Below, piece by piece: positions 45,345 to 53,778 of a DNA stretch of 64,000 bases. A program made the translations under genes and the position numbers. The notes under the pieces are model-generated. The model was given only the letters and a program-made list of their open reading frames with translations. It searched no databases and had not been told where the DNA came from. Location: the NCBI RefSeq assembly GCF_034059295.1, contig NZ_CP139141.1, positions 1,967,001-2,031,000 on the forward strand, given 5' to 3'. Every line of letters starts with the position of its first letter. Within the stretch, counting starts at the first letter, position 1. This stretch comes from Pseudomonas sp. HR96. Its GTDB lineage: Bacteria > Pseudomonadota > Gammaproteobacteria > Pseudomonadales > Pseudomonadaceae.

Positions 45345-45662
45345 ATGAACCCCTTCACATCATTCCAGGACCCCAGCGCCTCCGGCCCCGGCAGCGCTTG
45401 CCCAGCGAACTCGTCGAGTTTCGATCGCCACGCAGAACGCCAGCCCACACCCGCCAGCCACTCCTCGGGGCAACGCCAGGCGCCATTCTGTTCGTTTCAG
45501 GATCCGTCAGCATCTGGTCCGGCCGTTGCTTCTTCGCCAACCACTGCCAATGGTGGCAAGACTTTGGATGAGTTCTTTGTAGCCGGCCAGGACGCCGGTG
45601 CCACGACGCCAGGTTATCGCCCCAATGTCGCGCCGGGCACCCGTGCCTGGTCATTGCTCTGA
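45345..45662 (+). CDS. Small hypothetical protein with duplicated FQDPSASGP motif
   Basis: 105 residues, probably disordered, rich in Ser, Pro, Ala, Gly. The sequence PFTSFQDPSASGPGS near residue 3 recurs as PFCSFQDPSASGPAV near residue 47, so a unit of about 44 residues looks duplicated. The C-terminus (GKTLDEFFVAGQDAGATTPG, then NVAPGTRAWSLL) is different. No signal peptide and no recognised family. AGGAACG precedes the ATG, and an AlgU-type promoter lies upstream, so it is probably an envelope- or osmotic-stress gene. An alternative reading as a precursor peptide has no support from neighbouring modification genes. Confidence 0.6.
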   Translation: MNPFTSFQDPSASGPGSACPANSSSFDRHAERQPTPASHSSGQRQAPFCSFQDPSASGPAVASSPTTANGGKTLDEFFVAGQDAGATTPGYRPNVAPGTRAWSLL

Positions 45663-45871
45663 ATCAAACCTTGTAGCGCCAGCCATTGATGTTCGAGTTT
45701 GCGGAGCCGGTAGTCCCGCCTCGTTCATCCATGCCGGCCCAGCCAATACTTGCAGCGGCGCAGTTTATTGCATCTATAACGATACAGCGTTGCATCTTTC
45801 TCTCTGAACTCCCGCCGACTCCCTCCTGACTAAAACCCATACGCGCTGCAACCCTGTCCGAGGAGGCCTCC

Positions 45872-47590
45872 ATGGCTAGCAAGAAAGTCGCCGAGATAGT
45901 GATCGAAACGCTCCAGGCCGCCGGTGTGCGCCATTGCTACGGCATTGTCGGCGACACGCTCAACCACGTCACCGATGCCATTCACCGTAGCGACATCCAA
46001 TGGGTGCACGTGCGCCATGAAGAAGTGGCGGCGTTCGCTGCCGGCGCCGAGTCGTTCATCAGCGGGCGCCTGACGGCCTGCGCCGGGTCCTGCGGCCCAG
46101 GTGGGCTGCACTTCATCAACGGGGTCTTCGAAGCGCAGCGCAACGGCGCGCCCATGGTGCTGATCGCCAGCCAAGTGGTGACCAGCGAACTGGGCATGGA
46201 CTTTCCCCAGGAGGTCGACTTCAAGGCCATCTACGGTCCCTGCACAGTGTTCTGCGAGCAGGTCTACACCCCGGGCCAGGCTCGTCGAGTCACGGCGCTG
46301 GCGGCGCAGACCGCGCTCAATGAGGGCGGCGTGGCGGTCATCATCCTGCCGTCGGACATCAGCATGGCCGAGGTCAAGGACGACCAGCCGTTTGCCGCCC
46401 ACCACCCCCGGCCGGTGTTGCAGCCCAGCCCCGAAGAGCTGGTGGAAGTGGCGAGGCTTTTGGCGGCCGGCAAGAAGGTTTCGATCTACGCCGGCTTTGG
46501 CTGCGAGGGCGCCCATGACGAACTGGTGGAGCTGGCGCGCCTGCTCAAGGCGCCCATCGCTCACACCTCGCGGGCCAAGGACTTCGTCGAATACGACAAC
46601 CCCTACAACATGGGCATGACCGGGGTATTCGGGGTCGAGTCCGGCTACCACGCCATGATGGAGTGCGACACGCTGTTGTTGCTCGGCGCCGACTTTGCCT
46701 GGAAACAGTTCTACCCGCAGAAGGCCAAGGTCATCCAGGTTGATCGCAAGGGCGCGCACCTGGGCCGGCGCCACCCGATCGACCTTGGCGTGGTCGGCGA
46801 TGTGCTGGCGACTCTGCGCGCACTGCTGCCGCTGGTGGAGGAGAAAACCGCCGTCGACTGGCTCGAGGAGTGTCTCAAGCACCGCCAGAACACCCTCAAG
46901 ACCCTGGCCCACGACCAGCGTCACAGCGACGGCGAGCTGATTCATCCGCAGTACCTGACTCATCTGCTCGACAAGCATGCCAGCGCCGACGCGCTGTTCA
47001 CTGCCGACGGCGGCTCTCCCATGGTCTGGGTGTTGCGCCACATCAATGTCAACGGCGCGCGGCGCACACTCACCAGCCTGCGCCACGGCACCATGGCCAA
47101 CGCCATGCCCCAGGCGCTGGGCTTGCAGAAAGCCTATCCGGGGCGCCAGGTGATTTCGCTGTCCGGTGATGGCGGCCTGGCCATGCTGCTCGGCGATCTG
47201 TTGACCGCTGTGCAGGAAAAACTGCCGATCAAGGTGGTGGTGTACAACAACGCCTCGCTGAACTTCGTGCAGATCGAGCAGAAGGTCGAAGGGCTGCTGG
47301 ACAACTACACCGACCTGCTCAACCCCAACTTTGCCGAAGTGGCCAGTGCCATGGGGCTGTACGGTCAGCAGGTGACCGATGGCGCCGAACTTGAAGGTGC
47401 AGTGGCGGCGTTTCTTGCCCACCCGGGGCCGGCCCTGCTGGACGTCAAGGTCAATCCGGAGGAACTGGTGATGCCGCCAAAGGTTGAGTTCGCGCAGGTC
47501 GCGGGCATGGCGCTGTACTCGGCGCGGGCAGTGCTGGGTGGCCGCGCTGCGGATGTCAAGGACCTGCTGGTGGATAATTTCATCAAGTAG
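45872..47590 (+). CDS. poxB: Pyruvate dehydrogenase (quinone)-like ThDP enzyme
   Basis: 572 residues, the length of PoxB. N-terminal ThDP domain with the catalytic Glu in VRHEEVAAFAAGAES, central FAD-type domain, and C-terminal ThDP-binding motif SGDGGLAMLLGDLLTAVQ ending in VVYNNASLNF (GDG...NN). GAGGAGG precedes the ATG. PoxB decarboxylates pyruvate to acetate and passes electrons to ubiquinone at the membrane, mostly in stationary phase. Other ThDP enzymes (acetolactate synthase, oxalyl-CoA decarboxylase) are less likely given the overall pattern. Confidence 0.88.
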   Translation: MASKKVAEIVIETLQAAGVRHCYGIVGDTLNHVTDAIHRSDIQWVHVRHEEVAAFAAGAESFISGRLTACAGSCGPGGLHFINGVFEAQRNGAPMVLIASQVVTSELGMDFPQEVDFKAIYGPCTVFCEQVYTPGQARRVTALAAQTALNEGGVAVIILPSDISMAEVKDDQPFAAHHPRPVLQPSPEELVEVARLLAAGKKVSIYAGFGCEGAHDELVELARLLKAPIAHTSRAKDFVEYDNPYNMGMTGVFGVESGYHAMMECDTLLLLGADFAWKQFYPQKAKVIQVDRKGAHLGRRHPIDLGVVGDVLATLRALLPLVEEKTAVDWLEECLKHRQNTLKTLAHDQRHSDGELIHPQYLTHLLDKHASADALFTADGGSPMVWVLRHINVNGARRTLTSLRHGTMANAMPQALGLQKAYPGRQVISLSGDGGLAMLLGDLLTAVQEKLPIKVVVYNNASLNFVQIEQKVEGLLDNYTDLLNPNFAEVASAMGLYGQQVTDGAELEGAVAAFLAHPGPALLDVKVNPEELVMPPKVEFAQVAGMALYSARAVLGGRAADVKDLLVDNFIK

Positions 47591-47684
47591 CAGTCCCCTG
47601 CGGGGCCGTTTGCCATTATCCTGACCCTTTGGCCGGTCGGGATGACGGCAGCATTGGCAGACGGCTCATTCAAGGGACAGCATC

Positions 47685-48539
47685 GTGGCTCGAATTCTTC
47701 AGCAGCACCCCGCCTACCGCGACGACATCGCCGACCTGGTGACCCGTCGCCCGGTGCCGGGCCCGCAGCTCGAGCAGCTGGACCCCTTCCTGTTTCTCAA
47801 CCACCACGGCCCGCAAACCTACGCGCCAGGCAATCGCGGCCTGCCGTTCGGCCCACACCCGCATCGCGGCTTCGAAACCGTGACTTTCATCCTTGCCGGC
47901 GAGCTCGCGCACCTGGACAGCGGCGGCCACGAGAGCATTATCAAGGCCGGCGGCGTGCAGTGGATGACCGCCGGTTCAGGCCTGGTGCATGCCGAATTAT
48001 CGCCGGCGGCGTTCAAGCGCCAAGGTGGCCCGCTGGAGATCCTGCAACTGTGGGTCAACCTGCCGGCGCGCCTGAAGATGACCGACCCGGCCTATATCGG
48101 CCTGCAACGCGAGCAGATTCCGCAGCTGAGCCTGGACGCCGGCCGGGTCGAGGTGGCGGTGGTCAGTGGCGAGTTCCAGGGCACTCTAGGCGCCATCCAG
48201 TCGCTGACCGGCATCACAATGCTGACCGTCACCCTCAAGCCGGGCGGCAAGCTCGAACTGCCGACCCCGGCCGGTCGCCAGGTGTTCTGCTACACGGTCG
48301 GCGGCGAGCTCAGCGTGGCGGGCGAGCCGGCGCAGCTGCATCATCTGTTGCAGCTGAACGACGGCGGCGAGAGCCTGGTGGTGGAGTCTGCCCAAGGCGC
48401 GGTGCTGTTGTTCGGGCATGCTGCGCCGATCGGCGAGCCGGTGGTGTCCCATGGGCCGTTCGTGATGAACACGCGCGAGGAGATCGTCCAGGCGATCGAT
48501 GACTATCAGCGCGGCCTGTTCGGTTCGATACCTGGCTGA
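47685..48539 (+). CDS. Pirin family protein
   Basis: 284 residues, bicupin pirin. The iron-binding His residues are in GPHPHRGFETVTFILAGEL and in the following DSGGHESIIKAGGVQWM, with AGSGLVHAELSP closing the first cupin. Start is a GTG with AAGGGA upstream. Bacterial pirins include quercetinases and modulators of central metabolism (one interacts with pyruvate dehydrogenase); the position directly after poxB is notable but no function can be fixed. Confidence 0.9.
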   Translation: MARILQQHPAYRDDIADLVTRRPVPGPQLEQLDPFLFLNHHGPQTYAPGNRGLPFGPHPHRGFETVTFILAGELAHLDSGGHESIIKAGGVQWMTAGSGLVHAELSPAAFKRQGGPLEILQLWVNLPARLKMTDPAYIGLQREQIPQLSLDAGRVEVAVVSGEFQGTLGAIQSLTGITMLTVTLKPGGKLELPTPAGRQVFCYTVGGELSVAGEPAQLHHLLQLNDGGESLVVESAQGAVLLFGHAAPIGEPVVSHGPFVMNTREEIVQAIDDYQRGLFGSIPG

Positions 48540-48543
48540 CCGA

Positions 48544-48567
48544 GGCCCGGGATCTTTTCCCCGGGCC
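48544..48567. terminator. Hairpin after the pirin gene
   Basis: GGCCCGGG-ATCTTTTC-CCCGGGCC is an 8-bp perfect stem just after the pirin stop codon. There is no T-run after the stem, so it may be a transcript end or a stability element. Confidence 0.4.
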
Positions 48568-48619
48568 GTCGATCCAAGCAGACGTTCACACTCCCTCAAA
48601 GACCCGCAAGAGTTTTCCG

Positions 48620-50365
48620 ATGCATTTTTTGACCGACAGTCACGGCTGTGAAGGTTGGCGCGGCGAGATGGCCGGGCGCATCCGTGAGTTTGCCTGGGAG
48701 ACCACCCAACTGGGGCCAATCGAGCAGTGGGGCCAGGCGCTCAGCGGTGCCGTGCAGTTCCTGCTGGGCTCGCCGGTGCCGCTGGTCATGCTGTGGGGCG
48801 AGCCGGGCTACATGCTCTACAACGACGCCTACTCCGGCTTTGCCGGGGGCCGCCATCCTTTTCTGCTGGGCAAGCCGGTGGAAGTCGGCTGGCCGGAAGT
48901 CGCCGATTTCAACCGCAACGTCGTCAACACCTGCCTGGCCGGCGGCACCTTGTCCTATCGCAGCCTGCAGCTGCAGCTGTTTCGCAACGGCCAGCCGGAA
49001 GATGTCTGGATGGACCTGTACTACAGCCCGGTGCCCGGCGATGACGGGGCCCCGGCCGGGGTCATGTCGATCGTGGTCGAGACCACCGCGCATGTGCTCT
49101 CTGAACGCCAGCGCAAGGTCGCCGAGCAGTCCCTGCGCGAGCTCACCCGCCACCTCGAGCAGCGCGTGAACGACGAAGTGCAGGCACGCTCGGCCGCCGA
49201 AGAACAACTGCGCCAGTCGCAGAAGCTGGAAGCCATCGGCGGCCTGACCGGCGGCGTCGCCCACGACTTCAACAACGTGTTGCAGGTGATCGCCGGCAAC
49301 CTGCACCTGCTGGCCCGCCAACGCGCGGACGACGAGGTGATCCAGCGTCGGGTGCACTCGGCCGTGGCGGCGGTGGAGCGCGGCGCCAAGCTGTCCGCGC
49401 AACTGCTGGCCTTCGCCCGGCGCCAGCCGCTGTCGCCGGCGGTATACAACGTGCACCGGCTGCATGACAGCCTCGGCGAACTGCTGCAGCGCGCGCTGGG
49501 CGAGACCATCCACCTGCAACTGAGCCTGCCGGCCGAGGCCTGGGCCATTTACGTCGACCGCAACCAGCTGGAAAACGCCGTGCTCAACCTGGCGATCAAT
49601 GCCCGTGACGCCATGCAAGGCGAGGGCATCATCCAGTTGACCGGGCGCAACCTGCGGCTGGACGAGGAATTCTGCCAGGGCAAGGACATAGGCCCAGGCG
49701 AATATGTGTGCCTGACGGTCAGCGACGAGGGCTGCGGCATGAGCAGCGAGGTGCTGGAGCATGCCTTCGAACCCTTCTACACCACCAAGCCCGACGGCCA
49801 CGGCACCGGCCTGGGCTTGAGCATGGTGTTCGGTTTCGTCAAGCAGAGTGGTGGCCATATCGAGATGCTCAGCACCCCGGGAGTGGGCACCACGGTGCAC
49901 CTGTACTTTGCCCGCAGCCATCAGCCCGAGGCGGCCGAGCCGGCGGCCCTGGAGGCCGCTCCGGCCGCCGTCGGCGCGCGGGTGCTGGTGGTCGAAGACG
50001 ATCCCCAGGTGCGCGAGACCGCTGTCGAGCTGCTGCGCCAGGCCGGTTACAAGGTGCAGGTCGCCGGCAACGGCGACGAGGCCCTGCGGCTGCTGGAGAC
50101 TGGCGAGCCGATCGACCTGATCTTCACCGACGTGGTGATGCCCGGCCGCGTCAAGAGCGCCGACCTGGCCGTCTGGGCCAAACGTCAGCAGCCTCCGGTT
50201 GCGGTCCTGTTCACCTCGGGCCACACTCGCGACATCATTTCCGACAACCATCAGCTCACCCCTGACACCCACCTGCTGAGCAAGCCCTACTCACCACAGA
50301 CCCTCTGGTCGATGGTGCGCGCGGTACTCGGCAGCGACCAAGACCCTGGAGATACTCATGCCTGA
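48620..50365 (+). CDS. Hybrid sensor histidine kinase with PAS-like N-terminus and C-terminal receiver
   Basis: 581 residues, no membrane helices. An N-terminal PAS-like domain (about 30-150, PVPLVMLWGEPGYMLYNDAY) is followed by a coiled coil, the phosphoacceptor motif TGGVAHDFNNVLQVIAGNL, an HATPase domain (NQLENAVLNLAINARDAM, SDEGCGM, GTGLGLSMV) and a receiver (VLVVEDDPQ, phosphorylated Asp in LIFTDVVMPG, Lys in LLSKPYSP). It is a cytoplasmic sensor that lacks a DNA-binding output of its own. Its end overlaps the following SRPBCC gene by 8 bases. Confidence 0.9.
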   Translation: MHFLTDSHGCEGWRGEMAGRIREFAWETTQLGPIEQWGQALSGAVQFLLGSPVPLVMLWGEPGYMLYNDAYSGFAGGRHPFLLGKPVEVGWPEVADFNRNVVNTCLAGGTLSYRSLQLQLFRNGQPEDVWMDLYYSPVPGDDGAPAGVMSIVVETTAHVLSERQRKVAEQSLRELTRHLEQRVNDEVQARSAAEEQLRQSQKLEAIGGLTGGVAHDFNNVLQVIAGNLHLLARQRADDEVIQRRVHSAVAAVERGAKLSAQLLAFARRQPLSPAVYNVHRLHDSLGELLQRALGETIHLQLSLPAEAWAIYVDRNQLENAVLNLAINARDAMQGEGIIQLTGRNLRLDEEFCQGKDIGPGEYVCLTVSDEGCGMSSEVLEHAFEPFYTTKPDGHGTGLGLSMVFGFVKQSGGHIEMLSTPGVGTTVHLYFARSHQPEAAEPAALEAAPAAVGARVLVVEDDPQVRETAVELLRQAGYKVQVAGNGDEALRLLETGEPIDLIFTDVVMPGRVKSADLAVWAKRQQPPVAVLFTSGHTRDIISDNHQLTPDTHLLSKPYSPQTLWSMVRAVLGSDQDPGDTHA

Positions 50366-50771
50366 AGCAAGCGCAAGCCTGGACCTGCCGGTGTCGGCAG
50401 AGGATGTATGGAAACTGGTCGGCGGCTTTCAGAGCCTGCCCGACTGGCTGCCGCTGATTGTCGAGTCACGCCCGGAGGAGGGCGGCCATGTGCGCCACCT
50501 GCGCACCGCCGACGGCGCCGTGGTGGTCGAACGCCTGCACAGCTACGACGCCGAGGCGCGCACCTACAGCTACACCATCGTCGAAGGGCCGTTTCCGGTC
50601 AGCGACTACCTGGCCACCCTCAAGGTCGAGGCCACCGGTGACAAAAGCTGCAAGGTCACCTGGGGCGGCCGCTTCAAGCCGGTCGGGATCAGCGACGCCG
50701 AGGCCGAGGCCTTGTTCAAGGGGGTCTACGAAGGCGGCCTGGAGGCCTTGAAGGCGCATTATCAGGCGTGA
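50358..50771 (+). CDS. SRPBCC family protein
   Basis: 137 residues of the polyketide-cyclase/dehydrase SRPBCC type: ASLDLPVSAEDVWKLVGGFQ and LPDWLPLIVESRPEEGG at the start, SYTIVEGPFPVSDYLATLKV in the middle, and the C-terminal helix FKGVYEGGLEALKAHYQ. It overlaps the hybrid kinase gene by 8 bases, so the two are translationally coupled. It might bind a small ligand sensed by the kinase; that link is inference. Confidence 0.82.
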   Translation: MPEASASLDLPVSAEDVWKLVGGFQSLPDWLPLIVESRPEEGGHVRHLRTADGAVVVERLHSYDAEARTYSYTIVEGPFPVSDYLATLKVEATGDKSCKVTWGGRFKPVGISDAEAEALFKGVYEGGLEALKAHYQA

Positions 50772-50781
50772 ACCCGTTTGG

Positions 50782-50806
50782 CTCGGGGGCTTGGCCCCCG
50801 AGTTTT
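50782..50806 (+). terminator. Rho-independent terminator after the kinase-SRPBCC operon
   Basis: CTCGGGGGC-TTG-GCCCCCGAG followed by TTTT: a 9-bp GC-rich stem with a 3-base loop and a short T-run, 11 bases after the stop codon. It also separates this operon from the convergent response-regulator operon. Confidence 0.8.
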
Positions 50807-50815
50807 ACGGCGACC

Positions 50816-51478
50816 TCAATCCATGCGCAGATGCACAGTCTCGCGCAGGCTGTAGCCATAGCCGCGCAAGGTCTGCAGCGCGTTCGGCGCATCGAGCACC
50901 GCCAGTTTGCGCCGCAGATTGCACACGTGCCGTTCGATCAGCGCACTGCGTGATTCCTGGGCGTCGCCCCACAGGTGCTGTTCGATCAGGTCGCGGCTGA
51001 CCGCGCCCGGGTTGCGCGCAAGAATCGCCAGCAGGCGCTGCTCGCTCACCGTCACCGCCTGGTGGCGACTGCCGCGGCCCACCAGCAGCCGCGTCGGCGA
51101 CAGCCAGAGCAGGCTGTCGCCCAGGTTCACCGTGCTGGAAAACTCTCGGGACAGGGCCTGCAAACGCGCCTGCAGTTCGACGAAGGCAATCGGCCGCGAC
51201 AGGCACAGTTCGGCGCCGCCGCGCAGGGTGTCGATGCGCGCCTGGCGGTCGCCTTCGGCCAGCAGCACCAGCACCACCGCCGGGCCCGCGCCGGCCAGGC
51301 AGCGCTGCAGCAGCTCGGGCTGCGGCGCCTTGAGGTCGAGCAGGATGAAGCGATACTCGCCGCCCTGCAGGGCCCAGTCGGCTTCCGCCGTATTTGCCGC
51401 CTGAACCAGCCAGCCGCCGTCGGCGAAGGCGCGCAGCAGGGTCGGGTCAGCTTCTTCGCTGAGATAGAGCAGACTCAT
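50816..51478 (-). CDS. OmpR-type winged-helix protein with degenerate receiver
   Basis: 220 residues. The N-terminal 110 residues have a receiver fold: acidic residues (LYLSEEAD) and the Asp in FILLDLKAP are kept, but the conserved Lys is replaced by Arg (ELCLSRPIAF), so normal phosphorylation-dependent switching is doubtful. The C-terminal half is an OmpR/PhoB winged helix (VTVSEQRLLAILARNPGAVS and TLRGYGYSL). ATG 51478 lies two bases after the stop of the histidine kinase gene; it is the third gene of a response regulator-kinase-regulator operon. It may be controlled by expression level or by interaction with the first regulator. Confidence 0.82.
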   Translation of the reverse strand: MSLLYLSEEADPTLLRAFADGGWLVQAANTAEADWALQGGEYRFILLDLKAPQPELLQRCLAGAGPAVVLVLLAEGDRQARIDTLRGGAELCLSRPIAFVELQARLQALSREFSSTVNLGDSLLWLSPTRLLVGRGSRHQAVTVSEQRLLAILARNPGAVSRDLIEQHLWGDAQESRSALIERHVCNLRRKLAVLDAPNALQTLRGYGYSLRETVHLRMD

Positions 51479-51480
51479 GA

Positions 51481-52872
51481 TTACACCAACGCCTTGCTTT
51501 GACGGCAATGAAGGGTCAGGCGTGCGCCGCCCTGATCGCTGCCGCCTACGTCCAGAGTGAAGCCGTGCAGCGCGACGATCGCCGCGACGATCGACAGGCC
51601 CAGGCCGAAGCCCGAGTACTTGCTGCCGTCGTCGGTGCGGTAGAAGCGCTGGAAGATCGCCTCGCGCTCGGCTTCGGGAATGCCCGGCCCGCTGTCGCTG
51701 ACCTCGATCACCGTGGCGTCGTTGACCCGTGTTGCGCGCAGCACCACGATGCCGCCCGGCGGGGTGAACTTGATCGAATTGCTCAGTAGGTTGCCCAGCG
51801 CCTCGAACAGCAGGGCGTGGTCGCCATTGAGCACTGGCAGGTCATCCTGCACGTGCAAATGCAGGTGCACTTCGCTTTCCTCGGCCAGCGGCAGGTAGAA
51901 GTCATACAGCTCGTGCAGCAGCGGCCGCGGCGCCAGCTTGACGAAGCCGGAGCGGCGCTGGTGGTCCTCCAGCTCGGAGATGCGCAGCAGGCCGCGAAAG
52001 CGCGCCATCAAGGTGTCGGTTTCAGCGATCACTTCGTCCAGTTGCAGGGCCTGCTGAGAGTCTTCCGGCGCCTGCTGCTGGATGCGATAAAGCTGGGCGC
52101 GCAGGCGTGTCAGCGGCGTGCGCAGGTCGTGGGCGATGTTGTCGCTGACACTCTTGACCTCCATCATCAGGCGTTCGATGCGGTCGAGCATGGCATTGAC
52201 GATCGCCGCCAGCATGTCCAGCTCGTCGCGCCGATCGGACAGCGGCAGGCGCCGCGTCAGGTCGCCGGCGACGATCGCGTCGGCACTGGCCTGGATAGCC
52301 CGAATGCGCCGGATCGGCCGGCGCCGCAGCAGGTGCCAGCCGGCCGCGCCGGGCAGGATGGTCAGCGAGGCGCCCCAGAGCAATGCATGGAGAATGATGC
52401 GGGTAACCGCGAACAGCGAACCGTTGTCGCGCACCAGCACCAGCCAGCGCCCATCGTGGGTGCGGGTGGCGGTGGCATCGCAACTGCTTTGCGGCACTTT
52501 CGGGTCGTCCGAATCGATGCAGTCGTCCAACTCGTGGATGCGGTTGTCCAGCGGCAGCCCCCTGGGCACCGAGCGCAGCTGGCCGCCCAGCGGCTTGAGC
52601 TCGTTGTCGAACAGGCCATAGGCGTCGAAGGCGCGTTCGTCGAAGGTTTCGCTGGCGGCCAGCGCCTCGTCCAGAGCCTCTCCGCGAAAGCGCATGAACA
52701 AGTGTTGACGCTGCATCAGCGAATGCTTGGCCAGGCTGGCCAGGTAATCGGACACCTCGTAATACAGCACTCCCATGAGAATGCTGCTCCAGGCCACAAA
52801 CAGAAAGCTGTAAAGCGCCAGCAGTCGACTGCTGGAGGAGCGCCAGCCCTTAGAGGGGTTCGGCGATGACAT
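51481..52872 (-). CDS. HAMP-domain sensor histidine kinase
   Basis: 463 residues. Two membrane helices (about 17-37, LYSFLFVAWSSILMGVLYYE, and about 160-180, HALLWGASLTILPGAAGWHL) enclose a periplasmic sensor of about 120 residues with a Cys pair (LDDCIDSD and SSCDAT). HAMP, HisKA (SDNIAHDLRTPLTRLRAQLY) and HATPase motifs (LGNLLSNSIKFTP, SDSGPGIPEAE, GFGLGLSIV) follow. The start overlaps the upstream response regulator gene by 23 bases. The signal is unknown. Confidence 0.92.
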   Translation of the reverse strand: MSSPNPSKGWRSSSSRLLALYSFLFVAWSSILMGVLYYEVSDYLASLAKHSLMQRQHLFMRFRGEALDEALAASETFDERAFDAYGLFDNELKPLGGQLRSVPRGLPLDNRIHELDDCIDSDDPKVPQSSCDATATRTHDGRWLVLVRDNGSLFAVTRIILHALLWGASLTILPGAAGWHLLRRRPIRRIRAIQASADAIVAGDLTRRLPLSDRRDELDMLAAIVNAMLDRIERLMMEVKSVSDNIAHDLRTPLTRLRAQLYRIQQQAPEDSQQALQLDEVIAETDTLMARFRGLLRISELEDHQRRSGFVKLAPRPLLHELYDFYLPLAEESEVHLHLHVQDDLPVLNGDHALLFEALGNLLSNSIKFTPPGGIVVLRATRVNDATVIEVSDSGPGIPEAEREAIFQRFYRTDDGSKYSGFGLGLSIVAAIVALHGFTLDVGGSDQGGARLTLHCRQSKALV

Positions 52873-53533
52873 AACCCGAGCCTCGTACGGTCTTGATCAG
52901 CGGGGCCACGCCAGGTGGATCGATCTTCTTGCGCAGGCGCCCGATGTGCACGTCGATCAGGTTGGTGCCGGGGTCGAAGTGGTAGCCCCAGACTTCCTCG
53001 AAAATCATCATGCGGGTGAGGATCTGCCCGGCATTGCGCATGAGGAATTCCAGCAGCTTGTATTCGGTGGGCAGCAGGTTCAGGGACTGGTCGGCGCGGC
53101 GTGCCTCGCGGCTGATCAGGTCCAGCTCCAGGTCGGCAACCTTCAGCGAGGTGTCGGCGGCGGTCACGGTGCTCTTGCGCCGCAGCAGCACTTCAACGCG
53201 GGCGGCCATCTCGTCGGAGGCGAACGGCTTGGTCAGGTAGTCATCGCCACCGGCGCGCAGGCCGCGCACCCGTTCGTCGACATCGGATAACGCACTGATC
53301 ATCAAGATTGGCGTGGACACGCCGATAGTACGCAAGGTGGTCACGATGGCCAGGCCGTCCAGCTCGGGCAGCATGCGGTCCAGGGTGATTACGTCGTAGG
53401 CGCCGCTGACGGCCTTGACCAGGCCTTCACGGCCGTTGTCAACCCAATCGACTTGCAGCCCGTGGCTGCTGAGTTCGGCGACGATTTCCTTGGCTGTCAC
53501 GGCATCGTCTTCGATGGTCAATACGCGAGTCAT
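52850..53533 (-). CDS. OmpR family response regulator
   Basis: 227 residues. Receiver with acidic pocket LTIEDD, phosphorylated Asp in VITLDRMLPELDG and Lys in YLTKPFASDE; winged-helix output (LNLLPTEYKLLEFLMRNAGQ and IKTVRGSGYVIAEPL). ATG 53533 begins the usual MTRVLTIEDD; upstream in-frame starts are not supported. It is the first gene of a three-gene operon with its kinase and a second, atypical regulator. Confidence 0.93.
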   Translation of the reverse strand: MTRVLTIEDDAVTAKEIVAELSSHGLQVDWVDNGREGLVKAVSGAYDVITLDRMLPELDGLAIVTTLRTIGVSTPILMISALSDVDERVRGLRAGGDDYLTKPFASDEMAARVEVLLRRKSTVTAADTSLKVADLELDLISREARRADQSLNLLPTEYKLLEFLMRNAGQILTRMMIFEEVWGYHFDPGTNLIDVHIGRLRKKIDPPGVAPLIKTVRGSGYVIAEPL

Positions 53534-53778
53534 CTTCGTTTTACCCGGGGATTTGTCCAGTAGAGGCCTCCATTGTGCCAAGTAAACCCAGATGACTTTC
53601 TGAAGATTAATTTACGTAGGCTGATGACCTGAGCCTATGTGTGCCTCGTGAAGTGCGCAAGGAAACCGCGCCCGGTCGTCCAATTTGCTGCTGCAGGGGC
53701 TAGCTTTGGCCGGGGAATATGACTATGTTGCCATTAGATTGATATCATTCTGGCATTATGCTGATTGGAGATTCACGA

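Noticed and set aside
45598..45807. Plus-strand frame of 69 codons overlapping the end of the FQDPSASGP gene
   Set aside because: Overlaps a better-supported frame, lacks a ribosome binding site and has shadow-like composition.
45664..45882. Minus-strand frame of 72 codons between the small repeat protein and poxB
   Set aside because: No convincing ribosome binding site, overlaps the start of poxB, and the translation shows no recognisable feature. A tiny gene cannot be fully excluded.
53711..53729. Motif GGAATATGACTATGTTG upstream of the EAL gene, similar to the AlgU promoter region at 45251-45267
   Set aside because: The match covers the spacer of the AlgU promoter rather than its -35 and -10 boxes, and no GAACTT or TCTGA is present, so the likeness is probably chance.
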